From assembly GCA_963930655.1 (NCBI GenBank), contig OZ005612.1, positions 191,001-255,000 of the forward strand: DNA of 64,000 bases. Direction: 5' to 3'. Each line of letters opens with the position of its first letter. Position 1 is the first letter of the stretch. The position numbers were made by a program, and so were the translations under genes. Below are positions 1 through 11,176 of the stretch, piece by piece. The notes beneath the pieces were generated by a model. That model did not search any database and was not told the origin of the DNA. It saw only the letters and a program-made list of their open reading frames with translations. The stretch comes from Myrica gale. Its lineage: Eukaryota; Streptophyta; Magnoliopsida; Fagales; Myricaceae.

Positions 1-657
1 TTAAAAGGTTCCTATTGTCTCTGTTTAAAGTGATTCTCTCCTTTTCCAGCGGTTAGTTCAAAAGTATCTCTTTAGCTTGATTTTTTTGTCTCTTTTGAGT
101 TGTTTAGTTTGTATATATTCGCTTAAAGATAGAGAATCATTGATGTTTCTTGTCTGTAGCTCATTGTTTGTATTCATGTATTTGCTGCAACAGTGACAAT
201 AAAGAGAGAGAGGGAGAAATTTTGATGCTTTTTGTCTGTAGATTGTTTGAAGAGAATGTGGTCTGACTTGAGTGGTCTCATAAGATAGTTGATTGTGAAT
301 GAATTTGTGGTCTAATGGTAGCGGTCTCACCTTAAAATGGTTGATTGTGAATGAATTTATGGTCTGAAGGTAGTGGTTTATTGTAAACGAATTTGTGGTC
401 TGAAAGTAGTGGTCCGACGCTAGTGATTTATTGTGAATAAATTTGTGGTTGAAGCTAGTGGTCTGATGTTAATGGTCTAAACAATATGTATCTATGACTT
501 TATTGGTGATGATATTTGAATAAATTTTATGCGGGTCCTCCTTCAAAAATAGAAAGTAGTAGTATGTGTTTTTGTCATTTATTGTGTTGATGATTTTTAT
601 AAGAAATAGTGTATGATTTTTACTGACATGTAGCAACTAAATTAAACAGGTTTATAG
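1..657. other. No gene seen; degenerate repeats
   Basis: No exon or RNA gene is visible. The stretch is A/T-rich and holds the degenerate short repeat listed at 240-480. Confidence 0.5.
240..480. repeat. Degenerate tandem repeat built on GTGGTC
   Basis: Five or so loosely tandem units share a GTGGTCTGA-like core followed by GATTGTGAATGAATTTGTGG or a close variant, at uneven spacing. The same GTGGTC word returns near 1230-1400, so the two stretches may share an origin. No function can be read from it. Confidence 0.55.
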
Positions 658-1079
658 ATGACTGAGATGCATTGCGATATTCTTACAAATATTAACAGGC
701 GAGGGTCTAGTAACACAGCCAACCTAGATGGTGAGTCATGTTTTTTCTTTGGTCTCTCGTTTAACAATATTTTATAATTTGTTATTTGTCTCATTTCTAT
801 AGTTTGTATGGTTAGATTGAACAGATGATATGGTAACGACCAGATAATGAAAATGTCGTAAATATTTGGATTTTAGAGTTTATAGATGACAAACATGCAT
901 ACGACTGGTACAATAGCTATGCAATTAGTGCCGGATTTAGCATTCACAAGAATGACTCACGCAAAAATAAAGAAATGAGATATGTTACAAGTAAAATGTT
1001 TGTTTGTAGCAAATAAAGATTCATAAGAACAAAAGATCCCTAGGTGCCAGTACAGAAGGAACGACAAAATGCAAAGATC
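658..1079 (+). pseudogene. FAR1-type DNA-binding domain relic (plus strand)
   Basis: From about 870 the plus strand reads EFIDDKHAYDWYNSYAISAG, then FSIHKND and KMFVCSK. This is the N-terminal pattern of the FAR1 DNA-binding domain (E-F-x-D-x-x-x-A-Y-x-F-Y-x-x-Y-A, G-F-S-I-x-K, F-V-C-S-K). A stop follows FVCSK, and the next part of the domain is visible only in another frame (SLGAST, then TTKCKDL), so the copy is broken. An upstream open stretch at 658-730 starts with ATG and ends at a good GTGAGT donor and may be its first exon. FAR1-related proteins are transcription factors domesticated from MULE transposases. No zinc finger or transposase core is present. The assignment rests on motif recall. 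Confidence 0.6.
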
Positions 1080-1229
1080 TGATGTTTATATTTTTAAGTT
1101 GATATTTTTATCCCAAAATACATCAAACAACCCAACAAAAGGATAGTAGTAAAGCTAAATTATTTCCAATTTTCCTTGATCAGAAAAAATATTTAAATCC
1201 TATGGAGCCAAAAAGGGTTTAAACGCATG

Positions 1230-1400
1230 TTCGGAGCGCAGTGGTCAGATCTAAAATATAGTGGTCCGACCACTATAGATCTAGAGCCAAAAACACGCGT
1301 GTTAGAATAGAAGAGTCGTAGTGGTCGCAGGTGTGGTCAGACCAAAAATATAGCGGTCCGACCACTACAAATATGAAGCCAAAAAGCCGCGTGTGAGACC
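1230..1400. repeat. Two copies of a ~100-bp unit with a TAGTGGTC/GACCACTA dyad
   Basis: Near 1257 and 1354 the same motif recurs: AATATAG(T/C)GGTCCGACCACTA. Its outer eight bases form a perfect dyad in the first copy (TAGTGGTC C GACCACTA). Both copies are followed by a GAGCCAAAAA or GAAGCCAAAAA stretch and a CGCGTGT word, so this is an imperfect tandem duplication. Confidence 0.6.
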
Positions 1401-1504
1401 AGACAAGCCGAGCCGACGGAAGGGATAGCTCATTAAATGATGTGGCAGCCCTCCCTGCCTTCCATTGGGTCTGGGATTTAATCCAGACCGTGGGTCTGGA
1501 TCAA

Positions 1505-2048
1505 TCTGGACCCGTACGGTCTAAACTGAATCCAGACCCGTCTCCGTCATCATCTTCAAACCCCTCGTCGTTTGAAGAATCTTCAATCCCCTCGTCATCA
1601 TCTTTAAACTTGCTCTTCTTTTTCTCCTCCACTTGTTCGTACTCCCCGTCATACGGTGCCTGCCCGTAACTTGACTGACCGTAAGGAGCAGGTACTGGTG
1701 CACCGTAAGGAGCTGACGCTAGGGCGTTGTACCTACCGTAGGGTAACCGGCCAGTGGGGGAGCTGAATAGTAAGGATCGTGTAGTGGTGCGGCATATGGG
1801 TTGTTGTAGGGTGGCGGAGCAGAGTAGTCTAGGGGCCTGGAACTAGTTGGTGGTGGGACCCCGTAAGATGGAGCATAGTAGGGGTCGAGCGCACGGTAGC
1901 GTGGTTGTCTGATCTCCACCTTAACGTCAACCTTGCCGTGGGGTCTACTGGAGGGTCTTTTGAGCTGCCGGCTCTGTCGGGCGCGCTCGCCGAAACCCAC
2001 GTCGTTGATGACCTCCGTAACCTCGACACCTCGAAGTGAGATGACATT
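1505..2048 (-). pseudogene. SRC2-like C2-domain gene, internally deleted
   Basis: The copy begins MSSHFEV at 2048, as in the two whole paralogues (MSSRFEV), and then jumps straight to the end of the C2 domain. Most of the C2 fold is gone, including the NWRHGP, DPNKK and CPHWDETL blocks, and the frame changes at the junction. The linker survives: [17 protein letters not shown], then Y/P repeats such as [10 protein letters not shown] and YSAPPPYNN. The hydrophobic glycine segment [18 protein letters not shown] of the paralogues is also missing. In its place lies a twice-repeated acidic stretch (DDDEGIED, then DEGFEDDD). The upstream flank matches the 5' flanks of both whole genes, so the copy arose by tandem duplication and later decayed. 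Confidence 0.8.
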
Positions 2049-2199
2049 TTGGAATTTTTTTTGTGACCGGATCTGAAACTGGTGGAGTCCTAATTCTGCG
2101 TCTCTACGTGAGCACCGGAGTTTATAGGTCCCAAAGAGAAAGTGAAATTTCCGTTTGCCCTTGCTTTATGCGTTTATTACAATATCAACCGAAATTGTA

Positions 2200-2770
2200 G
2201 ATAGCATTTCTAGCCTCTTCTCTATTGTAATAATTTTTAATAAAAGAATTTAACATGTCAAGAGTGGTTCCACTATTCACTTCACTATCTTAAAATATTA
2301 ATATATCTTTTATTTTTCTCATCAATTAGGAAAATAACAAATTATAAATAATATGATAGTTAGAATAAGACAAAATTTTTAAAATATGACAGTTGAAATA
2401 AGATAAAATTTAAAAAATATGACAGTTAGAATAAGAAAAATATCTAAAAATATGACTGTTAAGATAAGACAAATTTAAAAAATTTCGACTATTGGGAAAA
2501 GACAAAATTTAAAAAATCTTGCATTTTCGGATAAGATAAATATTCAAAAATATGACAGTTACGATAAAACACGAATATTTAAAAATATTAAATGTTAGAG
2601 AAAGAATAAAGAAATCTTTGAAAAATAATATTTAAATGGAATAGTAAAAGTAAATGGTTAAAATAGAGAAGTTGCTGTGATGTTTTTAAAAAGTTGTCAC
2701 TTAAAATAAAGAAGTGTGCTTTTTGGTTGAGGTAGAGATCCAAATTTGAATAAGCTACTAGAAATGCTCT
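2200..2770. mobile_element. ~570-bp A/T-rich non-autonomous DNA element
   Basis: The ends are inverted repeats: GATAGCATTTCTAG on the left, and GAGAGCATTTCTAG read inward from the right. The interior has near-tandem units of about 35-40 bp built on AAAATATGACAGTTAGAATA. Comparison with the flank of the 11177-12127 paralogue (around 12255-12300) shows uninterrupted homology there, where this copy carries the extra sequence. The two sides rejoin at CCTTTACCAACT. It was therefore inserted after the SRC2 duplication. The superfamily is not certain. Confidence 0.7.
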
Positions 2771-3013
2771 CAGTCCTTTGGATTATTTTCCTTTACCAAC
2801 TATAGGATATCCCTTGTTTGTGTATTTAGGATTTTTATAAATGCCTTATACGTGAATGTATTTGGGTTTATATAATTACCTTTTACTTCAATGTGATTGT
2901 GGGTGTGTGCTTCATAATTTTGTATTGTGCAGATTTTGTTCATTTTCATTGAACATCTCCATTCAATATTCAATTGCAGTAAAAAAAAAATGAAAGTTGA
3001 AGCAATCAATTTC

Positions 3014-3444
3014 TCAAGCTTGCTTTCTTTCATCTAAGGTTTCTGTTTTGGTCGACACTACGGTTGAAACAGTAGGTGACGCTCTGTCTTTATGGTTATG
3101 CTCAAAAATAAAATCATAGACTTTGTAGTTTCCAGTATCTCGAACTAATGAAAGACACATTCGTACATGACAGTTAGTCCTTGTTTGTTCTTGAGGGCGG
3201 GTGACCGAATTATCTCTTTTATCTACTCTTCGAACACCTTCTTTAACACATACAAAATCCTCTTGATGTCACTTCGCCTTATGTCTTGCTTGCTTTTTTT
3301 TTTTTGAAAATGCTTCCTAACACTGAACCCCATATGTCTACCATAATTCTCTCAATGTTTCCATGCCTCTTCCAAAGTACTAAATTTCATATCCGTACGA
3401 GGTGTCCAGTCAACTTCAAGATTCAAGTTTTGAGAGGTGTCCAT
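3014..3444 (-). pseudogene. FAR1-type DNA-binding domain relic (minus strand)
   Basis: The minus strand from an ATG at 3444 reads FSTLEEAWKH, a TGA stop at 3352-3354, then ENYGRHMGFSVRKHFQKKK. This matches the first half of the FAR1 domain. After an A-run the frame shifts, and the second half follows: FVCVKEGVRRVDKR, then RTNCHVRMCL, then DTGNYKVYDFIFEHNHKD. The last block ends in the zinc-ligand signature (C...F-x-x-E-H-N-H). The reading ends at a TGA at 3014. One stop and one frameshift mean the copy is dead or very recently broken. No MULE transposase core or SWIM finger follows, so this is a domain-only FRS fragment. The start is the first ATG before the FAR1 block. Confidence 0.72.
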
Positions 3445-5438
3445 CTTACTGTTTGAAGATCATAAAAATCAAAAAGTATGTTAGCTTGAAAAACAAAAAA
3501 TATCCCACTAAAATAGTTACGTGAAAGCACCAAAATTGTTAATACATTGCCTACAAATAAAATTGTCTATATTCGTGTATTTTGGCAAGAGAGTGAAGGG
3601 AGCACATGTAATTAATAACTTAGTTTACTTATATATTCATTGCCTACAAAATACAGATGCTAGTTTTTTTAAAATCATAAAAAGTCAAATAATAAAATAT
3701 AAATCCAAACAAAATAAATAAGAACAAATTATAATAGAAAAATAAACCAAATCTAAAGCTACTAACAGCACAACGTCAATCTAAAACTAAAGTCAAAGAA
3801 AAGGCCAAAATGGCTACAACGTCAATCTCAAGAGAAAAATATATATAAAAAAAGAGGTTGGGACTCAAATACCGAGGGAAGCTTTTTCTTTCTGCGCCGG
3901 TGAGCGAGGTGCGACTCATTCTCTCTACTACTAGCTTTTATCATCCTACTTTATTTTCCAGCCAGTAAAAGTTCTCAGGCCAATATGGATCTGATTGCAT
4001 TTCTTCTTCTCTTTCACAGACTTTTGAAATTTGTGACCAAAACTACATGATACTATGTCCACCATTATTTTGGTGGTCCATGAACACCTTAACTCGCCCT
4101 AATTAATTACTATATATGTACAAAAAAACCACTATTGGCGTGGAGCGTGTAACCCAAACAAATAATGATTCAGGAGAAAACAAACAAGATCCAGAAAACC
4201 ATGTTTTTATAATGTTTAGGTGTATTAACATTGAACATAGCAACTGGGAATCTTTTCTTGATCATTATATAGGATATTGCCTCTGATTTTCTGTGCATTA
4301 ATTATATTACATGCAGCATTACTACCCAAAAACTTCTTTCCTGAAAAGTCGTAATATTTCACATTTTTCTTTCCTTTTCTTGCCATTTAATTCAGCACAA
4401 CAGGCCAAAATCAATTGGGTTTAATGCTTAATCAATTACCAGTGCAAGAAAAAAAAAATCTGACGCGACCACTAATCCTTTTCCTCATTCCTACGTCGTC
4501 AATATATCCTAAGATCAGATCAGCTACAAGGAAACTCCAAAATGAAATTACCGGGTGTTTAAAAAAAACGTATTATACCATTTGCTTTTGCTTGAAACGT
4601 ATATGGATATTGTTTCTAATTGTAGTGGACGTGAAGGCCATGACCATCCACTACCAGTAATGGACAGTACTTCCGGAAGAAACATAATACATATTCGAAA
4701 CTTTCGAAACGGCCCAACTGCTGCCAATGTCTCTATGGGCCTCCGCCTGTCAAGGGTTGAACTTAAATGAATGAAAGCTCGGACCAACCCAAGTCTTGAC
4801 TCGATCAGCCCAATCACAAACAATGCTGATGTTATGCTGTCGTCTCTTAAATGAGATGACCTTTTGTGTCCTTCAAGGGAAACCAAACAATTCTCCGCTT
4901 TTAAGAATATAACTTTTAGGGTCAGGTACCCTCTCTCTCAAAAGTAATTCCGTCTGACAGCACGTTGCTTGAAGATTAAGGTCAGGATTTTAGACGTTGA
5001 TGATATGATTTTAGCAAAAGGATGGCGTGTTATGCAAAGCAGCTTAGCATTAGATGCCACACCCACTTGTACCATCTCAGATTGTGAAGCATAGTAGCAC
5101 TCGTACCTACCTAGCAAAGCAGCTTCGTCCGTAACGAATGTATTATACTACTAATTACATTTTTCCTCTCTTTTTTTGGCCTTTTCTTTTGGTTTTTAGG
5201 TTTACGGAGGGCACTGCTAGGAAATAAACTTCTGTTGACCCTATCCTTGTATCCGAGCATCAATTGACTCGCGACCATATCCACAAAAAAAAACATAAAG
5301 AAGCATATCCGAGCATCATTCTATCTTTTGGTAAATGGTGTTCCCCACAAGGCAAGTATATGACTAATCCTGTCGTGGCATATTCTTCCCGCACATTGCA
5401 ATAAAGCACAAGGAACTGAGGAAGGCGTGGGCAGCGTA
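3445..5438. other. Intergenic, no feature recognised
   Basis: I see only A/T-rich sequence with short chance open frames. None shows a domain, a codon pattern or splice sites in a sensible arrangement. Confidence 0.45.
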
Positions 5439-5633
5439 GGCTGCGTTTGTCACTAAAATTTTACCCAAAATTTTATCTCTCCTAATAAAATACTCCAATA
5501 TAATCTTTCTCTCTTCCATAAAAAAATATAAAATATTACAAAAACTATAAAATATTACCTCTCTTCACTTTTTCATTAAACCCAATACCAACACTAAACC
5601 CAATACCAAAAATTTTACCACACAAATCCACCC
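5439..5633. mobile_element. A/T-rich MITE, AAAATTTT-end family
   Basis: The left end reads GGCTGCGTTTGTCACTAAAA and the right end, read inward, GGGTGGATTTGTGTGGTAAA. They form imperfect inverted ends around a low-complexity interior. Similar sequences lie at 7728-7910, 32715-32882 and perhaps 37008-37262, all about 170-250 bp with AAAATTTTTGG-type subterminal words. The superfamily is not assigned. Confidence 0.5.
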
Positions 5634-5654
5634 GTATACATTGTTCCAGCCTTG

Positions 5655-5766
5655 CCCACCCCTAAAGATTTTTTTTTAAGCAATGCAGGTCATAGCAGTA
5701 TTCGAACCCCGGACCCTCGGAGGAGGTCTCACCCATCAAGTTAAAGTGTGACAGCACGATCTCACC
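5655..5766 (-). mobile_element. tRNA-derived SINE fragment (probable)
   Basis: Read on the minus strand, a TGGTGAGATCG word resembling a Pol III box A is followed about 50 bases later by GGGGTTCGAATAC, which resembles box B (GGTTCGANNCC). The unit ends in a run of A. No clear target duplication is seen, and its 5' side abuts the next MITE, so the borders are uncertain. Confidence 0.4.
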
Positions 5767-5772
5767 ATTTTT

Positions 5773-6056
5773 TCAGGATTTTAAGTATATTCACAATTCT
5801 ACCACCGAACATATTCAGAATTCAAACACAAAAACTAATACATTTTACACAATCTTCAACAACTTTTTAATTTTTTATTCAACATAAATTTTCTCTCTCT
5901 ATACTTTTTCACATAACTCCAGTACTTTTTTATTAAACAATTACATCAAATCATTTATCTCTCCACTTTACACAAACACCAATAAAACACTATTCAACAT
6001 AAAAATTCACAACTTCTCTAAAATCCTACATTTTTTCTCAAAACGAACATCACCCA
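5773..6056. mobile_element. ~285-bp MITE, near-identical to the copy at 32229-32535
   Basis: The sequence from TTTTCAGGATTTTAAGTAT to ACGAACATCACCC matches 32249-32534 with only about ten differences over 280 bases. The right end, read inward, is GGGTGATGTTCGTTTT. The matching left end survives only in the other copy, so this one is 5'-truncated beside the SINE-like fragment. Its right end lies directly against the 3'UTR of the SRC2-like gene 6285-7184. Confidence 0.75.
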
Positions 6057-6284
6057 GAACAGTAAACATGGAAATTGCCTGCTGGACAGACAACTCTTTG
6101 AAATGTAGAAGACGACATACACAAGCACGCCCCACTCTGTATTTTTTTTTTCAATTTATTTTCCGGATCATGTGTTCCTTCCAGCCATTAAAAAAAGACA
6201 ATCGCAAGTCGAAACTTCGAAAAGGGAAAGAAAATATGAACGAAAATAACACAAGAAGTGGGTGACGGAACCACAAAGCAGAGT

Positions 6285-7184
6285 CTAGAAGTCGTCTCCG
6301 TCGTACCCTGCATCATCATCTTCAAACCTCTCATCCTCCAAACGGTCCTCAACTTTGTCCGCTGCGTCGTCCGCGATCTTGTCCTCCACGTAGTCAGCCC
6401 CCTCAGCAATTGCCAGTCCACCCAGCACCCCTGCCACCGCCCCCACGGCCAATCCCGTCCCCATCCCAAACTTGCTCTTCTTTTGCTCCTCCACGTGTCC
6501 GTACTCCCCGCCATACGGTGCCTGCCCGTAACTTGGCTGACTGTATGGAGCTGGAGCTGGAGCTGGTGCACCGTAAGGAGCTGGCGCCGGTGCATTGTAC
6601 CCACCGTAGGGGTAACCGGCCGGTGGGGGCGCTGAATAGTAAGGATCATGTGGCGGTGCGGAATATGGGTTGCCGTAGGGTGGCGGAGCAGAGTAGTCTA
6701 GAGACCTGGAACCAGATGGTGGTGGGACCCCGTAAGATGGAGCATAGTAGGGGTCGGGCGCACGGTAGCGTGGCTGTCTGATCTCCACCTTAACGTCAAC
6801 CTTGCCGTGGGGTCTACCGGAGGGTCTTTTGAGCTGCAGGCTCCGTTGGGCCCCCTCGCCGAAACCCACGTCGTCGAGGACTTCCGTAAGCTTGAGCCTA
6901 GCAGAGCCGACGAGCGGCTTGGACACGTCTTCTTCGGCGCTGCCGGCGTGGACGATATCGATGTAGAGAGTGGAGTACTCCTCGATGGAGCCCGGGACGG
7001 GGATGACAAGAGTCTCGTCCCAGTGGGGGCAGGTGTCGCCCTGGTCGTCGATTCGGGTGGAGGACTTCTTGTTGGGGTCCACCCAGACGACGGCGTAAGG
7101 CCTGAGGGGGCCATGGCGCCAGTTCACGTTCTTGAGGTCCCTGGCGGATAAGACCTTAACCTCTACTTCGAAGCGAGATGACAT
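6285..7184 (-). CDS. SRC2: SRC2-like C2-domain protein (copy 1)
   Basis: This is a single-exon gene of 299 residues. Residues 4-135 are a C2 domain: [64 protein letters not shown]. Residues 140-225 are rich in P, Y, A and G ([12 protein letters not shown] and YSAPPPYG-type units). Residues 240-262 are a glycine-rich hydrophobic segment, [20 protein letters not shown]. The tail is acidic ([20 protein letters not shown]). This order matches plant SRC2, a cold-induced, membrane-associated C2 protein linked to vacuolar trafficking and calcium signalling; function here is inferred. The acidic Ca-binding loops are not obviously complete. The start is the only ATG preceding the conserved FEVEV strand, and the paralogues begin identically. 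The 3'UTR (down to about 6057) and the 5' flank are shared with copy 2, so the whole unit was duplicated. Confidence 0.88.
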   Translation of the reverse strand: MSSRFEVEVKVLSARDLKNVNWRHGPLRPYAVVWVDPNKKSSTRIDDQGDTCPHWDETLVIPVPGSIEEYSTLYIDIVHAGSAEEDVSKPLVGSARLKLTEVLDDVGFGEGAQRSLQLKRPSGRPHGKVDVKVEIRQPRYRAPDPYYAPSYGVPPPSGSRSLDYSAPPPYGNPYSAPPHDPYYSAPPPAGYPYGGYNAPAPAPYGAPAPAPAPYSQPSYGQAPYGGEYGHVEEQKKSKFGMGTGLAVGAVAGVLGGLAIAEGADYVEDKIADDAADKVEDRLEDERFEDDDAGYDGDDF

Positions 7185-7270
7185 TTTGGATTATTTTTTT
7201 TTGGGGTGACCGGATCTGAAACTGGTTTGAGTCGTAACGCTGCGTCTCAAAGCGAGCACAGGAATTTATT

Positions 7271-7443
7271 GGCATGTTTGAGACCCCAAATATTTGGGGT
7301 CTCAACGAATCGGACAAACCAAACAAATTTCAAAATTTTTAACTTTTACACCTACACACTTCATTTTTCACAAACCCCAATAAATCTCAAGATTCACAAA
7401 ATTTTGAGAATATTCCCAAAATATTGGCAAACAAACATCTCCA
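7271..7443. mobile_element. ~173-bp MITE in the 5' flank of SRC2-like copy 1
   Basis: Here the 5' flank of copy 1 carries a block absent from the flank of copy 2, where the two sides join directly (around 12190, AATTTATAGGTCCCAAAGAG). The block starts GGCATGTTTGAGACC and ends CAAACAAACATCTCC. Its ends are weak inverted repeats (GGCATGTTTG and GGAGATGTTTG). It lies about 90 bp upstream of the start codon and could affect the 5'UTR or promoter. Confidence 0.65.
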
Positions 7444-7727
7444 GGTCCCAAAAGAGAAAGTGGAGTTTCCGTTAGCCCTTGCTATATGCGTTTATTACAA
7501 TATCAACCGAAGTTTGGATAAGGTTGTTGCGGGTAGTGATTGCGAATGCGTAACCACTAAGCATTAGGCTGGGCAGTTTCCGTGTTCTCTGCGTGTGAAA
7601 AATTTCAAAAAGTTACGTAAGTGGTCTACAACTTTCCGTGTTCTAGGTAATACGATATTTTCGAAGTTTCAAATTTAAAATCTTATTCTTGCTACTAATC
7701 TTTTGAGATTACACAGTCGTAGTTTAG

Positions 7728-7910
7728 GGGATGTTTTGAGGTTGGAAATTTTGAATATTGAGATTTGAAAAATATTATAAAGTAAAGATATGTTATGGGA
7801 ATTGGTGAAAAAATAAAGAGAGAGAAATTTTTAATAAATATTATAATAATAAAAAATTATGTGGTGAATTTTTTATGATTAAACCCAAATATTTGGAAAC
7901 CAAACATACC
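7728..7910. mobile_element. ~183-bp A/T-rich MITE
   Basis: The left end is GGGATGTTTTGAGGTTGGAA. The right end, read inward, is GGTATGTTTGGTTTCCAAAT. These are imperfect terminal inverted repeats around an A/T-rich core. The ends resemble those of the element at 7271-7443. Confidence 0.55.
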
Positions 7911-9532
7911 ATAAGTAGAAAAAAAGATTACACAATGATCAACACTATTTAATACCCCAAAATTATAGTACCCGAACTTGAATAAGTTCTACAACTTTTC
8001 TTACAACTTTGCACTTAATAACTCGTAAAAAATATACTTTGCACCCTTGAATTATGAGACATTTATATTTTGTACCCCGATTTATTGAATTTGTGAGATT
8101 GAACCCTCAATCTTTAATAATTTATCAATTTTTAGTATAAGACCTATAATTACTAAACTCGGACATAAAGCATATTTCACTTTTTTTTTTTTTTCTATTT
8201 TAAAGCATATTTCACTTAAAAACATTAATTCGCCTCTGAGGCCCAAAACTAGTCGGCCCTTTATTAGTATACGTAGCTTTTAATTGTTTCTAGTTAGGGC
8301 CCACTTTGTAGCTAATTATGCTACTGTTTGGAGTGAAATTTCCAGATTTGGCGTGAGCCTTATGTTACCCCATAGGATCTCCCTATCAAGTTTCTAAACC
8401 GACTTACAAGTTTACAACCTTCCTTTTAACTGGTACCATTTTTAATCAAGTCTTCCACTAAGTAACTTCGAGGACATTTTGGCATTCCTAATAGTTTCTA
8501 TCGTGCGGTAATCCCCACTTATGTGCATGCGATTACTATACGTGAGCCTATGGGTAAGTACGAGCGTGACACTTTACCTTGCTGTTCATAACACACTGTA
8601 CTCCATGTGAACTCACACCAACATTAACTCAAGAACATGGCACTTCGCGAGCTCCAAAATTTCCAACAACTCAGAAGATCTTGAATTTTTTTTAGGGAAA
8701 AGTATGATGATCAAATATGGAACTAAGAACCTAAAGAGAGGGGATATATCTCAAGGTTTCATCCCTAGTTTGCACAACATAATCTCAGAAAAATAACAGA
8801 GGCTTTTTGAGTGGATTTTTTAGTGAAAACTCTATTTTGTCTTATTTTCTAAGTTATGAATAATGAGAAATTCTTTGGGGATATATATTGAGGGTAATGC
8901 ACGGTATATTGACGAGGTTTCTAGACCATCTTGGCCTTTTTGACATCTATAAATCAGTTATAATCGTTCGAACTAAAATTTGTTACGACAGTTGTACAAG
9001 TCACAATTCGAACAAACTTTTATCTGACTTTCAACGAACTTGAACTTTCTCAGGAAAAAAGTAACACCTCCATCTCGCGTTAACTAACTCTTTGCATATA
9101 TATTTCAATCAAAATTGAATCTCATAAACATGTCTAAAATATGTATTTGTATTATTGTTTTCAGTTATACATTGGAGCTTCAATACATCTTTATATCTCA
9201 GAAATTAAACTTAATTACACACGAAGTTAAAGCCAACTAAACTTATACACTAACGCACAAATTTTAGAATTAATTGAAGAACCCCGTAAACTGGCTCACA
9301 TAACCACAACTTCACACGAGTTCGGCAACTTCACCAAAGCGGACACCGGACACATAATATTCCTCGTAATCTACTGGATGTCAAAATAAAAGCAAAGACT
9401 CGATAATAAAAACTACCGAACAACAACACTCATCTAAGTGACAATTGCGGATGGAAAACAAAGTTCTTTTTTGATGACATCATTGACATGTAAAGTCTCT
9501 CCTCCTGGAATGGAAGTTTCACCAATCACGCT
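7911..9532. other. Intergenic; worn repeats only
   Basis: No gene is seen. Around 7950-8160 there are phrases such as TACCCCAAAATTATAG and TTGAATTATGAGACATTTAT, like the ends of the MULE-like element at 13766, but too degraded to bound. The rest is featureless A/T-rich DNA. Confidence 0.4.
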
Positions 9533-10161
<629 letters not shown>

Positions 10162-10255
10162 TATTTCACCTTTCTGCGTGTGTGAGAGATTGTGACAGAC
10201 TCACAGTAAACGGCCTGAAGCTAAACAGGGTGAGTGAGACTATTGTGTGAGTGAG

Positions 10256-10450
10256 GCTATTGTGTGAGTGTGTGAGTGGACGAGTAAGATTAGAAGTTGA
10301 AAAATCTAACGGTTGAAAAAAATACCACGTCAATTAATAAAACCGGGTCGGTTGCGCGGGTTAGGTTCATTAATTAACGTGATATTGTTTCAGCCGTTAG
10401 ATTTCTCAACTTCTAATTTCACCCGTCCACTCATACACTCACACAATAAC
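10256..10450. mobile_element. Foldback MITE, TGTGTGAGTG-end family (copy 1)
   Basis: Nearly the whole unit is a hairpin. The left arm runs CTATTGTGTGAGTGTGTGAG, then GTGGACGAGTAAGATTAGAA, and the right arm is its inverse, ending CACTCACACAATAA. The arms are about 80 bases around a short GGGTCGG-type centre. The first 14 bases are also tandemly repeated just outside (10238-10255). A second copy lies at 50108-50290. Confidence 0.75.
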
Positions 10451-10519
10451 TTTTGTCAAGGGCTCACATACCTAATTCAAAAAAATTGCGTGAATAGATG
10501 CGTTAATGAAGCCACCGGG

Positions 10520-10735
10520 TCTATTTGTGGGGGAAATGCTTATCCGAGGAAGGCAGGATGTACAATGGAGGCACATTAACATAAGAATGAATCCTAGGTT
10601 GTTCCGGGGGCAGTCACGTTCATGCACACTCCTTTCTCTCTTATTTTATTACCAGTATGTACTGCTACTACTTTTCTCTCGGCGACAACTTTGTACTACT
10701 TCCTCACTTTCCCATGAGCCAACCGAGTCTGATTG
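10520..10735. repeat. Segmental duplicate of 12791-12966
   Basis: Starting at ATTTGTGGGGGAAATGCTTA, the sequence follows 12791-12966 with small gaps through CTTTCTCTCTTATTTTATTA and CTACTTCCTCACTTT. Here it runs straight into the 5' end of a C2 coding scrap, whereas at 12966 it continues into unrelated sequence. It marks a breakpoint of the SRC2 array. Confidence 0.8.
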
Positions 10736-10855
10736 TTTCGAGGACTTGTTGTTGGGGTCCACCCAGACGATGGCGAAGGGCCTGAGGGGGCCGTGACGCC
10801 AGTTCACGTTTTTGAGGTTCCCGACCTTGACCTCTACTTCGAAGCGATATGACAT
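10736..10855 (-). pseudogene. N-terminal scrap of an SRC2-like C2 gene
   Basis: From an ATG at 10855 it reads [20 protein letters not shown], then HGPLRPFAIVWVDPNNKSSK. This is the first 40 or so residues of the C2 domain, with SARD deleted from the usual [10 protein letters not shown]. Homology stops abruptly at about 10736, where the duplicated block (10520-10735) begins. The frame stays open for another 28 unrelated codons. The 5' flank (10860-10925) matches the other copies and is joined directly to the 3'UTR of the next gene at about 10935. Confidence 0.85.
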
Positions 10856-11176
10856 TTTGGAATATTTTTAAGGTGACCGGATCTGAAACTGGTTGAGTCG
10901 TAATGCTGCGTCTCTACGTGAGCACCCAGAAAGAAAAACTCCAGAACAGTAAACATGGAATTAAATTGCCTGCCGGACAAACAACTCTTTGAAATACAGA
11001 AGATGACATAAACAAGCACGCCCCTCTCCTCTGTTTTTTTTTTCCAAATTATTTTCCGGATCATGTGTTCCTTCCAGCCATTACAAAGAGACAATGCAAG
11101 TCGAAACTTCGAAAAGGGAAAGAAAATATGAACGAAAATAACACAAGAAGTGGGTGACGGAACCACAGAATAGACT

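Noticed and set aside
6258-7151. Several open frames of 100-140 codons opposite and beside the SRC2-like genes
   Set aside because: They mirror the G/C-rich C2 coding region in other frames and lack independent signals.
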